A stretch of DNA of 5,108 bases from Streptosporangiaceae bacterium (GTDB lineage: Bacteria > Actinomycetota > Actinomycetes > Streptosporangiales > Streptosporangiaceae): NCBI GenBank assembly GCA_030042885.1, contig JASHYW010000585.1:1-5108 (forward strand), read 5' to 3'. The notes under the pieces are model-generated. The model did no database searches. It saw only the letters and a list, made by a program, of their open reading frames with translations, and had not been told where the DNA came from. The position numbers and the translations under genes are program-made. Shown here piece after piece: positions 1 to 4,984 of the stretch (positions within the stretch are counted from its first letter, which is position 1; every line of letters starts with the position of its first letter).

Positions 1-248
1 CCCGCAGGTTCGGCTGGACGACAAGCACCGACCCGGTGAAGATCGAGGCCGAGGTGGGGGCGCTCATCCCGCGCCGGGACTGGACGGACCTGTCGCAGCG
101 GATGATCTGGCACGGCCGGCGGGTCTGCCACGCCCGCCGGCCCGCGTGCGGCGCGTGCGCACTGGACCGGCTGTGCCCGTCATTCGGCGAGGGTCCCACG
201 GATCCGGTGATCGCCGCGAAGCTTGTCAAGCCCGGCCCGTTCTCGTGA
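1..248 (+). CDS. nth: Endonuclease III (Nth), C-terminal 81 residues
   Basis: Partial gene: the 5' part lies before the window, the frame is open from base 3, and it stops at TGA 246-248. Endonuclease III is a bifunctional DNA glycosylase/AP lyase that removes oxidised pyrimidines in base excision repair. The diagnostic part is present: a C-x6-C-x2-C-x5-C cysteine pattern (Cys codons at 126, 147, 156 and 174; peptide [17 protein letters not shown]), the 4Fe-4S cluster loop at the C-terminus of Nth proteins. It is preceded by the conserved stretch ending in [10 protein letters not shown]. The catalytic Lys and Asp are upstream of the window and cannot be checked. The last bases, GTGA, overlap the next gene's GTG start, so the two are probably translationally coupled. 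In M. tuberculosis a thioredoxin-like gene (Rv3673c) sits between nth and the NUDIX gene; there is no room for it here. Confidence 0.93.
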   Translation, partial: RRFGWTTSTDPVKIEAEVGALIPRRDWTDLSQRMIWHGRRVCHARRPACGACALDRLCPSFGEGPTDPVIAAKLVKPGPFS

Positions 249-1504
249 CGTCTGGCACGCCCGTACCGGCGTGGCTGCGCGAGCTCGCCGAGGCGGCCAG
301 CGCCATGGAGATCGACCCGCTGATCCAGCCGCCCGCTCGCGGTGGCCGGGAGTCGGCCGTGCTCATCTTGTTCGCCGAGGGCCGGGACGGGCCCGGCCGG
401 CCTGATCTGCTCTTCATCCAGCGAAGCGAAGGGCTGCGGCTGCACGCGGGCCAGCCGGCCTTCCCTGGTGGCGCCGTCGATGCCGAGGACGGGGGGCCGG
501 TCGCCGCGGCCCTGCGGGAGGCAGCCGAGGAAGTGGGCCTCGACCCCGGCAGCGTCGACATCGTCGGCATCCTGCCCGAGTTGTTCATCCCCCGCACCGG
601 GTTCCGGGTCGTTCCGGTGCTCGCCTGGTGGCGGCAGCCGTCCGAGGTCGCGCCCGTTGACGCCGGCGAAGTGGCCGCGGTGGAGCGGGTCAACGTCGGC
701 GAACTCGCCAATCCCGCGGCCCGGCTGATGGTCCGCGGGCCCAGCGGGTTCCTATCGCCCGCGTTCCAGGTCAGGGGGATGCTCATCTGGGGTTTCACGG
801 CGGTGCTCGTCGATCGCCTGCTCTCACTGGCCGGATGGGAGCGGCCGTGGGATGCCGCGAAGGTCGTGGATCTGGGTTCGTCGCTGGGTGGGCCAGGGAG
901 TGCGGAAAACGCTATACGGTTAGGGCGTGCGGCCAGATGTGCTCGACCTGATCTTGATCGTGGTAGTCGCCGCGTTCGCCGTGTCCGGTTACCGGCAGGG
1001 CTTCATCGTCGGGGTACTGAGCTTCCTCGGGTTCGTGGGCGGCGCTCTGCTCGGCGCGGAGTTCGGCCCGAGCATCTCCCGGGCACTGGTCGGCGGCCAG
1101 ACGCAGCAGGACGTGATCGCCGTCGTCCTGCTGGTGAGCTTCGCCGTGATCGGGCAGTTCATCGCCTCCTCCATCGGCGCGGCCATGCGGTCCACGGTGA
1201 CCTGGCACTCGGCGACGGTCGCGGATTCGGTGGGCGGCTCCCTGGTCAGCATGGCGTCGGTGCTGCTGATCGCCTGGGTGGTGGGATCGGTGCTGGTCCA
1301 GTCCCCGTTCCCGGTGGTCGACACGCAGGTCAACAACTCGCTGGTGCTGCAGACGCTCGACAGGTTCATGCCCACGCCGGCCAAGACCATGTTCTCCGAC
1401 TTCCGCAGGCTGCTGGCCAGCAACAGCACCTACGCCGAGGTCTTCAGCGGGATCGGCGCGGAGCACCTGTTCCCCATCGCCGCGCCCGATCCCGCGGTGC
1501 TTGA
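245..1504 (+). CDS. NUDIX hydrolase, CoA pyrophosphatase-like, with anomalous read-through C-terminus
   Basis: The start is GTG 245, overlapping the nth stop by 4 nt (GTGA); it retains the N-terminal PAWLREL segment typical of actinobacterial homologues. Residues 56-76 ([22 protein letters not shown]) match the UPF0035 signature of CoA pyrophosphatases. Residues 76-99 form the NUDIX box, ending in REAAEEVGL (R91, E92, E95, E96), which binds the divalent metals. Residues 111-128 and 165-203 ([16 protein letters not shown]) are the usual family C-terminal landmarks. Family members hydrolyse CoA and its derivatives to 3',5'-ADP and 4'-phosphopantetheine; the exact substrate here is inferred. The conserved domain ends near residue 210 (about base 875). 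The frame then has no stop until 1502-1504, running about 580 nt across marP in another frame. That extension is rich in Arg, Gly and His like a shadow frame and is unlikely to be a functional domain. The true product may be about 210-225 aa if a stop was lost or a base is misread. The domain assignment is firm; the 3' end is not. Confidence 0.82.
   Translation: MTSGTPVPAWLRELAEAASAMEIDPLIQPPARGGRESAVLILFAEGRDGPGRPDLLFIQRSEGLRLHAGQPAFPGGAVDAEDGGPVAAALREAAEEVGLDPGSVDIVGILPELFIPRTGFRVVPVLAWWRQPSEVAPVDAGEVAAVERVNVGELANPAARLMVRGPSGFLSPAFQVRGMLIWGFTAVLVDRLLSLAGWERPWDAAKVVDLGSSLGGPGSAENAIRLGRAARCARPDLDRGSRRVRRVRLPAGLHRRGTELPRVRGRRSARRGVRPEHLPGTGRRPDAAGRDRRRPAGELRRDRAVHRLLHRRGHAVHGDLALGDGRGFGGRLPGQHGVGAADRLGGGIGAGPVPVPGGRHAGQQLAGAADARQVHAHAGQDHVLRLPQAAGQQQHLRRGLQRDRRGAPVPHRRARSRGA
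915..920 (+). promoter_or_regulatory. Candidate -10 box for a leaderless marP transcript
   Basis: TACGGT at 915-920 fits the actinobacterial TANNNT -10 pattern. It lies in a short AT-rich pocket (905-922) within very GC-rich DNA. The expected transcription start, about 7 nt downstream, falls on the marP GTG at 927, and no ribosome binding site has proper spacing. Together these suggest a leaderless mRNA. I see no convincing -35 hexamer. Confidence 0.35.
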
Positions 1505-2126
1505 CAGTCCGGGATACCTGGCCGCCCGCAGCCGCGTGGTGAAGGTGCAGGGCGTGGCGCCGGGCTGCTCGCGGTCCATCGAGGGCTCGGGGTTCGTGAT
1601 CTCACCGGACCACATACTCACCAACGCGCACGTGGTGGCGGGCGTGACGGCCAGGCAGACCGTTACCACCGAATCCGGCGTCACCTTGCCGGCCACCGTG
1701 GTGTTCTACGACCCCCAGGTGGACGTGGCCATCCTCTATGTGCCCCAGCTCGGCCTGTCGCCGCTGCGGTTCTCCGGGCCAGCCAATCCCGGCGACAGCG
1801 CGGTGGTAGCGGGATACCCGCTCGACGCCCAGAGCCTGCAGGCGGCGCCGGCCAGGATCGGCGATGTCCAGGACGCGCAGGGGCCGAACATCTACGACAC
1901 CAGCACGGTGACCCGGCAGATCTACGAGATCCGGGCCCTGGTCCAGTCCGGTAACTCGGGCGGTCCGCTGCTGTCGCCCGCGGGGACCGTCGATGGGGTG
2001 GTGTTCGCCGCCGCGATCGGGGTATCCGATACAGGCTTCGCGCTGACCGCGGCCGAGGTGTCCGCCGATGCCAGCGCGGGCGCGAACCTCACGGCACCCG
2101 TGTCCGCCGGGGCCTGCGACGACTAG
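927..2126 (+). CDS. marP: MarP-family membrane-anchored serine protease (CvpA domain plus trypsin-like domain)
   Basis: This is a 399-aa protein. Residues 1-125 form a CvpA (colicin V production)-like module with about four membrane segments (near 6-20, 27-44, 61-84 and 102-124). A linker precedes a chymotrypsin-fold protease (about 200-395). The catalytic triad is intact: H235 in TNAHVV, D266 in VDVAIL and S344 in SGNSGGPLL. C214 and C397 sit where M. tuberculosis MarP carries a disulfide flanking its protease domain, which argues for an extracytoplasmic protease. MarP in mycobacteria is required for acid and oxidative stress resistance and processes the peptidoglycan hydrolase RipA; the same substrate here is only inferred. 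The start GTG 927 gives an N-terminus leading directly into the first membrane helix. The gene ends in TAG 2124-2126, which shares CTAG with the stop of the convergent DUF309 gene, leaving no room for a terminator. Its first 578 nt lie inside the open NUDIX frame. Confidence 0.93.
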   Translation: MRPDVLDLILIVVVAAFAVSGYRQGFIVGVLSFLGFVGGALLGAEFGPSISRALVGGQTQQDVIAVVLLVSFAVIGQFIASSIGAAMRSTVTWHSATVADSVGGSLVSMASVLLIAWVVGSVLVQSPFPVVDTQVNNSLVLQTLDRFMPTPAKTMFSDFRRLLASNSTYAEVFSGIGAEHLFPIAAPDPAVLDSPGYLAARSRVVKVQGVAPGCSRSIEGSGFVISPDHILTNAHVVAGVTARQTVTTESGVTLPATVVFYDPQVDVAILYVPQLGLSPLRFSGPANPGDSAVVAGYPLDAQSLQAAPARIGDVQDAQGPNIYDTSTVTRQIYEIRALVQSGNSGGPLLSPAGTVDGVVFAAAIGVSDTGFALTAAEVSADASAGANLTAPVSAGACDD

Positions 2127-2638
2127 CCTCGCGCGGTGATCAGCCCGGGCCGCAGATCCGCGGCCGGGATGCCCGCCAGCCCGTGCCGCTCGATGCGGGC
2201 CGCCAGGTCCTCTGACGCCGCGAGGAGGGCCGCGATCTCGATGCCGTACGGGTGGTCACGGTCCGCCGGTGACGCGGCCTGCCCCTGGTATGCGCGGACC
2301 CGCTCGGCGCCTCGCCGGAGCAGCGCGACGGCTCCGCGGGCATTGCCCCGGTGCGCGTGCGTCAGCCCGACCGCAACCTGGGCCAGGCCCTGCCACAGGT
2401 CGCGTTCGCGTGGCGGGCCGGACTTCCACGACGCCTCGAGGACCTCGTGCGCGTGAAACGGGCGCCCGGCCCGCAGCAACTGGTCGGCCAGAGCGGCCGC
2501 GCCGGCCCCGGCCAGCGTGAGATCGTCGGGAACGCGCGCTTCGCCCTCGGCGGGCCCGCCGCGGTCGAGCGGTCGTCCGAGCGCGTCACGCGGGCGCGCG
2601 TTCCGCGGCCGGCCGGCCAGATCGCGATCACGCGTCAC
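2123..2638 (-). CDS. DUF309 domain-containing protein
   Basis: A 171-aa protein starting at GTG (2638-2636), which overlaps the TGA of the upstream hydrolase by 4 nt (GTGA), so coupled translation is likely. The N-terminal 35 residues are Arg-rich and low in complexity. Residues 44-120 contain the DUF309 helical core: the FHAHEVLEASWK motif (61-72; H62, H64, E65, E68, W71), then LWQGLAQVAVGLTHAHRGN (81-99; H94, H96, R97, N99), then an ALLRRG helix. The clustered His and Glu residues are the conserved feature of DUF309 and suggest metal or ligand binding, but no activity is established and I assign none. It is the last gene of the - strand operon. The frame is open much further upstream (to 3517), but that part is antisense-like shadow sequence inside the hydrolase gene. 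Its TAG is the complement of 2123-2125 and overlaps the marP stop. Confidence 0.88.
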   Translation of the reverse strand: MTRDRDLAGRPRNARPRDALGRPLDRGGPAEGEARVPDDLTLAGAGAAALADQLLRAGRPFHAHEVLEASWKSGPPRERDLWQGLAQVAVGLTHAHRGNARGAVALLRRGAERVRAYQGQAASPADRDHPYGIEIAALLAASEDLAARIERHGLAGIPAADLRPGLITARG

Positions 2639-3567
2639 CGTTCCGGTTCCGCATCGGCCAGCCAGCCGCCAAGCTCGGTATTGAAGGCGTCGGGGCGTTC
2701 CTCGTGCGGGAAGTGCCCGGCGCCGTCTATCACGTGCCAGCGGTAAGGGCCCTCGACGTACCGTCCGGCCCCGCGGGCGGTCCGCGGGAGCACGCAGCTG
2801 TCCAGTGCTCCGTGCAGGTGCAGGGTGGGAGCCTGGATCGGCGTGCGCATGCGGCGGGTATAGCGCAGGCCGTCGGGCCGCACGCCGCTGCGCGCCAGCC
2901 AGCGATGATATTCCAGGGCCGAATGGGCGACCGACGGTATCCGCATCGCCCTGGCGTAGACCTGCTCCGTCTCCCGGTCGGGCCAGCCGGGGCCGGACCA
3001 GTTCTCCAGCATCTGGCTCACCCTGCGGGCGCCGTCCCTGACCAGCTGCCGTTCGGGAAAGACGGGCAGCTGGAACCGGAGCGCATAGCTGCTCCGGCGG
3101 CCCTGGCCGAGCGGGTCGGTGAGCACCGCGGAGCGCATCCGCAGCGGATGCGCCATCGATACCACCGCCAGCCGCGCGACGACCTTGGGGTGATAGACAC
3201 CCAGCGTCCAGCCGACCAGTCCGCCCCAGCCGTGGCCCACGACGACCGCGTTGGCCTCGCCCAGCGCCCGGACCAGCCCGGCCGCGTCCGCGGCGGCCGT
3301 GATCAGGTCGTAGCCGCGCGGCGGCTTGTCGCTCCCCCCGTAGCCGCGCAGGTCCACCGCGACCGCGCGGAAGCCCGCCTCGGGCAGCCAGGCCAGCTGA
3401 TGCCGCCAGGCCCACCAGAACTCGGGGAAGCCGTGCAGCAAGAGCACCAGCGGCCCGTCGCCGGCTTCTGCGATATGAAAACGGGTCCCGTTGGCGCTGA
3501 CGGACCGGTGCGCCCACGGGCCGCCGATCTGAACCGCGGAATCCGCGCCTCCTGCCATCGCGCCCAT
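2635..3567 (-). CDS. Alpha/beta hydrolase, EphE / epoxide-hydrolase-like, nucleophile position substituted
   Basis: A 310-aa alpha/beta-hydrolase-fold protein. The oxyanion-hole HGFP motif is at 45-48 (LLLHGFPEFWWAWRHQL), followed by VDLRGYGGSDKPPRGYD (71-87), the classic epoxide-hydrolase/haloalkane-dehalogenase-like N-half. The nucleophile elbow reads GHGWGG (111-116), where epoxide hydrolases have GHDWGG, so the nucleophilic Asp is replaced by Gly113 (codon GGC, one transition from GAC). The acid candidate D256 (HGALD) and the catalytic His H285 (GAGHFPHEE) are retained. A cap domain spans about 140-240. Such enzymes open epoxides through an Asp-ester intermediate, so classical chemistry is doubtful here. 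The ATG at 3567 lies 1 nt after the upstream gene's stop; a second ATG at 3558 (Met4) is an alternative start. By position it corresponds to ephE (Rv3670), next to marP in M. tuberculosis. The fold is certain; the substrate is unknown. Confidence 0.9.
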   Translation of the reverse strand: MGAMAGGADSAVQIGGPWAHRSVSANGTRFHIAEAGDGPLVLLLHGFPEFWWAWRHQLAWLPEAGFRAVAVDLRGYGGSDKPPRGYDLITAAADAAGLVRALGEANAVVVGHGWGGLVGWTLGVYHPKVVARLAVVSMAHPLRMRSAVLTDPLGQGRRSSYALRFQLPVFPERQLVRDGARRVSQMLENWSGPGWPDRETEQVYARAMRIPSVAHSALEYHRWLARSGVRPDGLRYTRRMRTPIQAPTLHLHGALDSCVLPRTARGAGRYVEGPYRWHVIDGAGHFPHEERPDAFNTELGGWLADAEPER

Positions 3568-3568
3568 G

Positions 3569-4060
3569 TCACTGCGGCTTGCGGGCCGGGAGCTCGGGGC
3601 GCTGCCCGGTCGCGATCTCGGGGCGTTCCCCGTCAGGGTGGGTCTCGGGGAGCAGTCCTTCGCGGCGCAGCATGCCCAGGTCCTCGTTGACCGTCTTCTT
3701 CGTCAGGCGCAGGCCGGACAGCTTCCGCACCTTCAGGTAGGCGATCCCCGCCACCAGCGTGGCCAGCACCAGCACGGTACCAGCGACGATGAGGAAGGCG
3801 GCCCAGGCCCAGATGCCCGCTGCGATCAGGCCGTAGGCGTAGGCGAAGCACAGGAGCAGGAGCACCAGGCAGCCGAAGTAGAACGAGAAGCCGCCCAGGG
3901 CCCCGGCCAGGCCGATACGCTGCAGGTCTGCGCGGAGCTCGGTCTTGGCCAGCTCGATCTCGTACCTGACCAGCTGGGATACGTCCTTGGCCGCCAGGGC
4001 CACGAGATCCCCCAGTGACTGGTCGCTGCCGGCGGGTCCCGGCCTTTCGCTGCGGACCAT
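3569..4060 (-). CDS. Phage-holin-family (holin-X type) two-TM membrane protein
   Basis: A 163-aa protein with the layout of the actinobacterial 'putative holin-X, superfamily III' family (DUF1469-like). It has an amphipathic N-terminal helix (15-50, including LVRYEIELAKTELRADLQ), two hydrophobic helices (about 52-78 and 84-108), a basic juxtamembrane segment with LTKKTVNEDLGMLRRE (119-134), and a polar Pro/Glu-rich tail (135-163). Despite the family name it is a chromosomal gene in an ordinary setting with no lysin or phage gene nearby, so a lysis role is not supported. An inner-membrane envelope function is more likely but undefined. It is first in the - strand operon. The ATG at 4060 is preceded by a purine-rich ribosome binding site. 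By position it matches the small transmembrane gene Rv3669 beside ephE in M. tuberculosis. Confidence 0.88.
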   Translation of the reverse strand: MVRSERPGPAGSDQSLGDLVALAAKDVSQLVRYEIELAKTELRADLQRIGLAGALGGFSFYFGCLVLLLLCFAYAYGLIAAGIWAWAAFLIVAGTVLVLATLVAGIAYLKVRKLSGLRLTKKTVNEDLGMLRREGLLPETHPDGERPEIATGQRPELPARKPQ

Positions 4061-4064
4061 CGTG

Positions 4065-4074
4065 CCCCTCTCCC
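4065..4074 (-). promoter_or_regulatory. Ribosome binding site of the holin-hydrolase-DUF309 operon
   Basis: The - strand reads GGGAGAGGGG, four bases before the ATG at 4060. It is purine-rich and complementary to the CCUCC region of 16S rRNA, and it is the only good ribosome binding site for the operon, since the downstream genes are coupled. It supports the chosen start. Confidence 0.6.
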
Positions 4075-4088
4075 GTCGTCCGGACGAC
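4075..4088. promoter_or_regulatory. 14-bp perfect palindrome abutting the operon's ribosome binding site
   Basis: GTCGTCCGGACGAC is a perfect two-fold palindrome lying directly upstream of the purine-rich ribosome binding site of the - strand operon. Either a protein operator or an RNA element that affects ribosome access would fit. A weaker 6-bp hairpin (4092-4097 with 4102-4107, loop TGCG) follows just upstream in the leader. No regulator is identifiable from the sequence. Confidence 0.35.
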
Positions 4089-4451
4089 TACCCGCTCTGC
4101 GGAGCGGCAATCGGTGCCGCGCCCGTTATCCCGCTGGTCCAGCCCAAGGCCGGGCCAGGGACCAAGGCTAACGTTCTTGATAGGCGTCATCGCGGCACTC
4201 GGGCCCGCCCGGCGTTTTACGTTCCGTCGTGGTGCTGGCGCATCGATATGCACCTGCGGGCGGACGGGACGATCCGTGCCGCGCGACCCGATAGCCCGTG
4301 CTCCGCAGGGCGGCAGACTACCGCGATGTGTCGCGAGTCGCCTGATATGGTGCCACGATTCCGGCGGCAGGTCCAAGCCCGGTTGACCTGCCGCCCCGAA
4401 GTCCGGCAGGTTGCCAGGGATCCCACGAACCCGGCGCGTACCAGAACACCC
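4089..4451. other. Non-coding leader/intergenic segment, no convincing gene
   Basis: Open frames exist in several directions, but their translations are Arg/Pro/Ser-rich, lack recognisable motifs, and cross the terminator or the operon start, so I treat them as chance frames. The segment contains the competing-hairpin structure annotated separately. The promoter of the - strand operon must lie somewhere here or further upstream. The only -10-like candidate I see is TAGCCT on the - strand (4165-4170), with no matching -35. Confidence 0.5.
4363..4411. repeat. Three-arm competing hairpins
   Basis: Arm A, GGCGGCAGGTC (4363-4373), pairs perfectly over 11 bp with arm B, GACCTGCCGCC (4385-4395), leaving an 11-nt loop. 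Arm C, CGGCAGGT (4404-4411), repeats the core of arm A and can pair over 8 bp with the same arm B (4386-4393). The two hairpins are mutually exclusive on either strand, the arrangement seen in attenuators and RNA switches. No U-tract follows, so a function is not established. Confidence 0.45.
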
Positions 4452-4485
4452 GGAAAGAAAGCGGCGCCCCTGGCCGGGGCGCCGC
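4452..4485 (-). terminator. Strong intrinsic terminator, - strand
   Basis: A perfect 10-bp GC stem (4461-4470 with 4476-4485) closes a 5-nt loop. On the - strand it is followed at once by TTTCTTTCC (4460-4452). On the + strand no T-tract follows, so it acts on transcripts coming from the right. It lies about 375 nt beyond the 6C RNA and about 390 nt before the holin gene. It therefore ends either read-through from the 6C promoter or a separate transcript starting near 4656, and it insulates the holin operon. Confidence 0.72.
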
Positions 4486-4637
4486 CGCGCAGCACGTCAT
4501 GCCTGGCTACCAAGCGTGCACCTTCTCTGTCAGTCAGGCTGGCCGCCCTTTGTCGCCTGATGGCGACGATCCTCGGCCTGACCTGGCCTGACACGCCTCC
4601 CGCGGCTGGTCGCGCGTGGGTACCTGGCTGCCGTGCC

Positions 4638-4655
4638 CGGATGCTTCAGCATCCG
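4638..4655. repeat. Palindrome with 8-bp arms
   Basis: CGGATGCT-TC-AGCATCCG is an inverted repeat with perfect 8-bp arms around a 2-bp centre. It could be a dimeric repressor site at the start of the possible - strand transcript, or an RNA hairpin of about 7 bp with a 4-nt loop at its 5' end. The sequence does not tell which. Confidence 0.4.
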
Positions 4656-4713
4656 TACCACCGTTCTACGACGAAATCGCCGACCTGAAAAGACCTGTGA
4701 CGTATCCAATTCG

Positions 4714-4739
4714 TGATCTCGATCAGTTCGCGTGATCAC
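4714..4739. promoter_or_regulatory. Clustered GATC-centred palindromes
   Basis: TGATC-TC-GATCA (4714-4725) and GTGATCAC (4732-4739) sit 6 bp apart, in the most AT-rich part of this interval, just before the tandem repeats. The shared TGATC half-sites suggest a multi-site operator, but I cannot link them to a regulator family. The spacing does not fit a Crp site (TGTGA-N6-TCACA). Confidence 0.25.
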
Positions 4740-4748
4740 ATGCCGTTA

Positions 4749-4852
4749 ACCAGTGGCTCGCCGGGTCGTTGCCGTCGGCTGGACGGACGTGCCCCGGGCG
4801 CCACCAGTGGCTCGCCGGGTCGTTGCCGTCGGCTGGACGTGCCCCGGGCGCC
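4749..4852. repeat. Two-copy tandem direct repeat, 54 bp and 50 bp
   Basis: Copy 1 (4749-4802) and copy 2 (4803-4852) abut exactly. They are identical except that copy 1 has one extra GGAC (GGACGGAC at 4781-4788 against a single GGAC in copy 2). Each begins ACCAGTGGCTCGCCGG and ends GTGCCCCGGGCGCC. Neither 50 nor the 4-nt difference is a multiple of 3, which argues against coding. The array lies about 10 bp past the 3' end of the predicted 6C RNA. The near identity implies a recent duplication. I see no transposase, terminal inverted repeats or target-site duplication. Confidence 0.9.
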
Positions 4853-4862
4853 CTCGGGCCGC

Positions 4863-4944
4863 AAAGGAGGCGGCGCCCGCCGGGGGGGAGAGCGGGCGCC
4901 GCGCGCACGGTCCGGCCCTGGGGGGGGGAGGCCGGCTCCGTCCT
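4863..4944 (-). ncRNA. 6C small RNA (actinobacterial C-rich-loop sRNA)
   Basis: Read on the - strand, two GC-only stems each present a C-run loop. Hairpin 1 is CCGGCC (4935-4930), loop UCCCCCCCCCAG, GGCCGG (4917-4912). Hairpin 2 is an 11-bp perfect stem (4902-4892 with 4880-4870) with loop UCUCCCCCCCG. Two tandem hairpins with at least six cytosines in each loop define the 6C RNA family, conserved across Actinobacteria. In mycobacteria (ncRv13660/B11) it pairs through its C-loops with G-rich stretches of target mRNAs and affects growth and replication genes. Here the runs are 9 and 7 C. Hairpin 2 is followed by CUCCUUUGC, a weak U-tract, so it may double as terminator; the RNA would be about 82 nt. 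The predicted start (about 4944) follows a TACACT box. In M. tuberculosis 6C lies about ten genes from marP, which supports the call. The exact ends are inferred. Confidence 0.85.
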
Positions 4945-4950
4945 ACTCGA

Positions 4951-4984
4951 AGTGTAGCGGCATGTGACGGTGATATCGACCGTC
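4951..4984 (-). promoter_or_regulatory. Predicted 6C RNA promoter with overlapping inverted repeat
   Basis: On the - strand, TACACT (4956-4951) fits TANNNT and predicts a start at about 4944, 9 nt before hairpin 1. No good -35 is seen at 17-19 nt (candidates TCGATA, GTCGAT, GGTCGA). That position is instead occupied by an inverted repeat, GACGGT-N7-ACCGTC (4966-4984), a plausible regulator site that could explain a promoter lacking a -35 box. Confidence 0.45.

Larger units (their letters stand above)
4452..4656 (-). ncRNA. Possible second small transcript between a promoter and a terminator
   Basis: On the - strand, a -35-like TTTTCA (4691-4686), an exact 17-nt spacer and a -10-like TAGAAC (4668-4663) predict a start near 4656. 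The transcript would begin with the palindrome at 4638-4655 and end at the intrinsic terminator about 200 nt later. The interval shows no recognised RNA family. A 40-codon basic frame (ATG 4652 to stop 4530) lies within it but has no ribosome binding site or motif. The call rests on promoter-terminator geometry only; each hexamer matches consensus at 4 of 6 positions. Confidence 0.25.

Noticed and set aside
912..1466. 184-aa - strand frame inside marP
   Set aside because: His/Arg/Asp-rich antisense shadow of a clear protease gene.
3569..4060. Prophage remnant suggested by the holin family name
   Set aside because: No other phage gene, integrase or attachment site; the gene sits in a conserved chromosomal neighbourhood.
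3945..4688. 247-aa + strand frame antisense to the holin start and across the intergenic region
   Set aside because: It lacks motifs, has shadow-like composition, overlaps the start of a real gene, and crosses several hairpins.
4803..4813. GCCACTG box on the - strand suggesting a cobalamin riboswitch
   Set aside because: None of the other conserved cobalamin riboswitch segments is nearby, and the box is duplicated with the repeat.
4749..4852. CRISPR array
   Set aside because: The two copies abut without spacers, no third unit exists, and no cas gene is present.
4863..4870. AAAGGAGG on the + strand, a perfect ribosome binding site
   Set aside because: No ATG, GTG or TTG lies within usable distance downstream; it is the complement of the 6C RNA tail.
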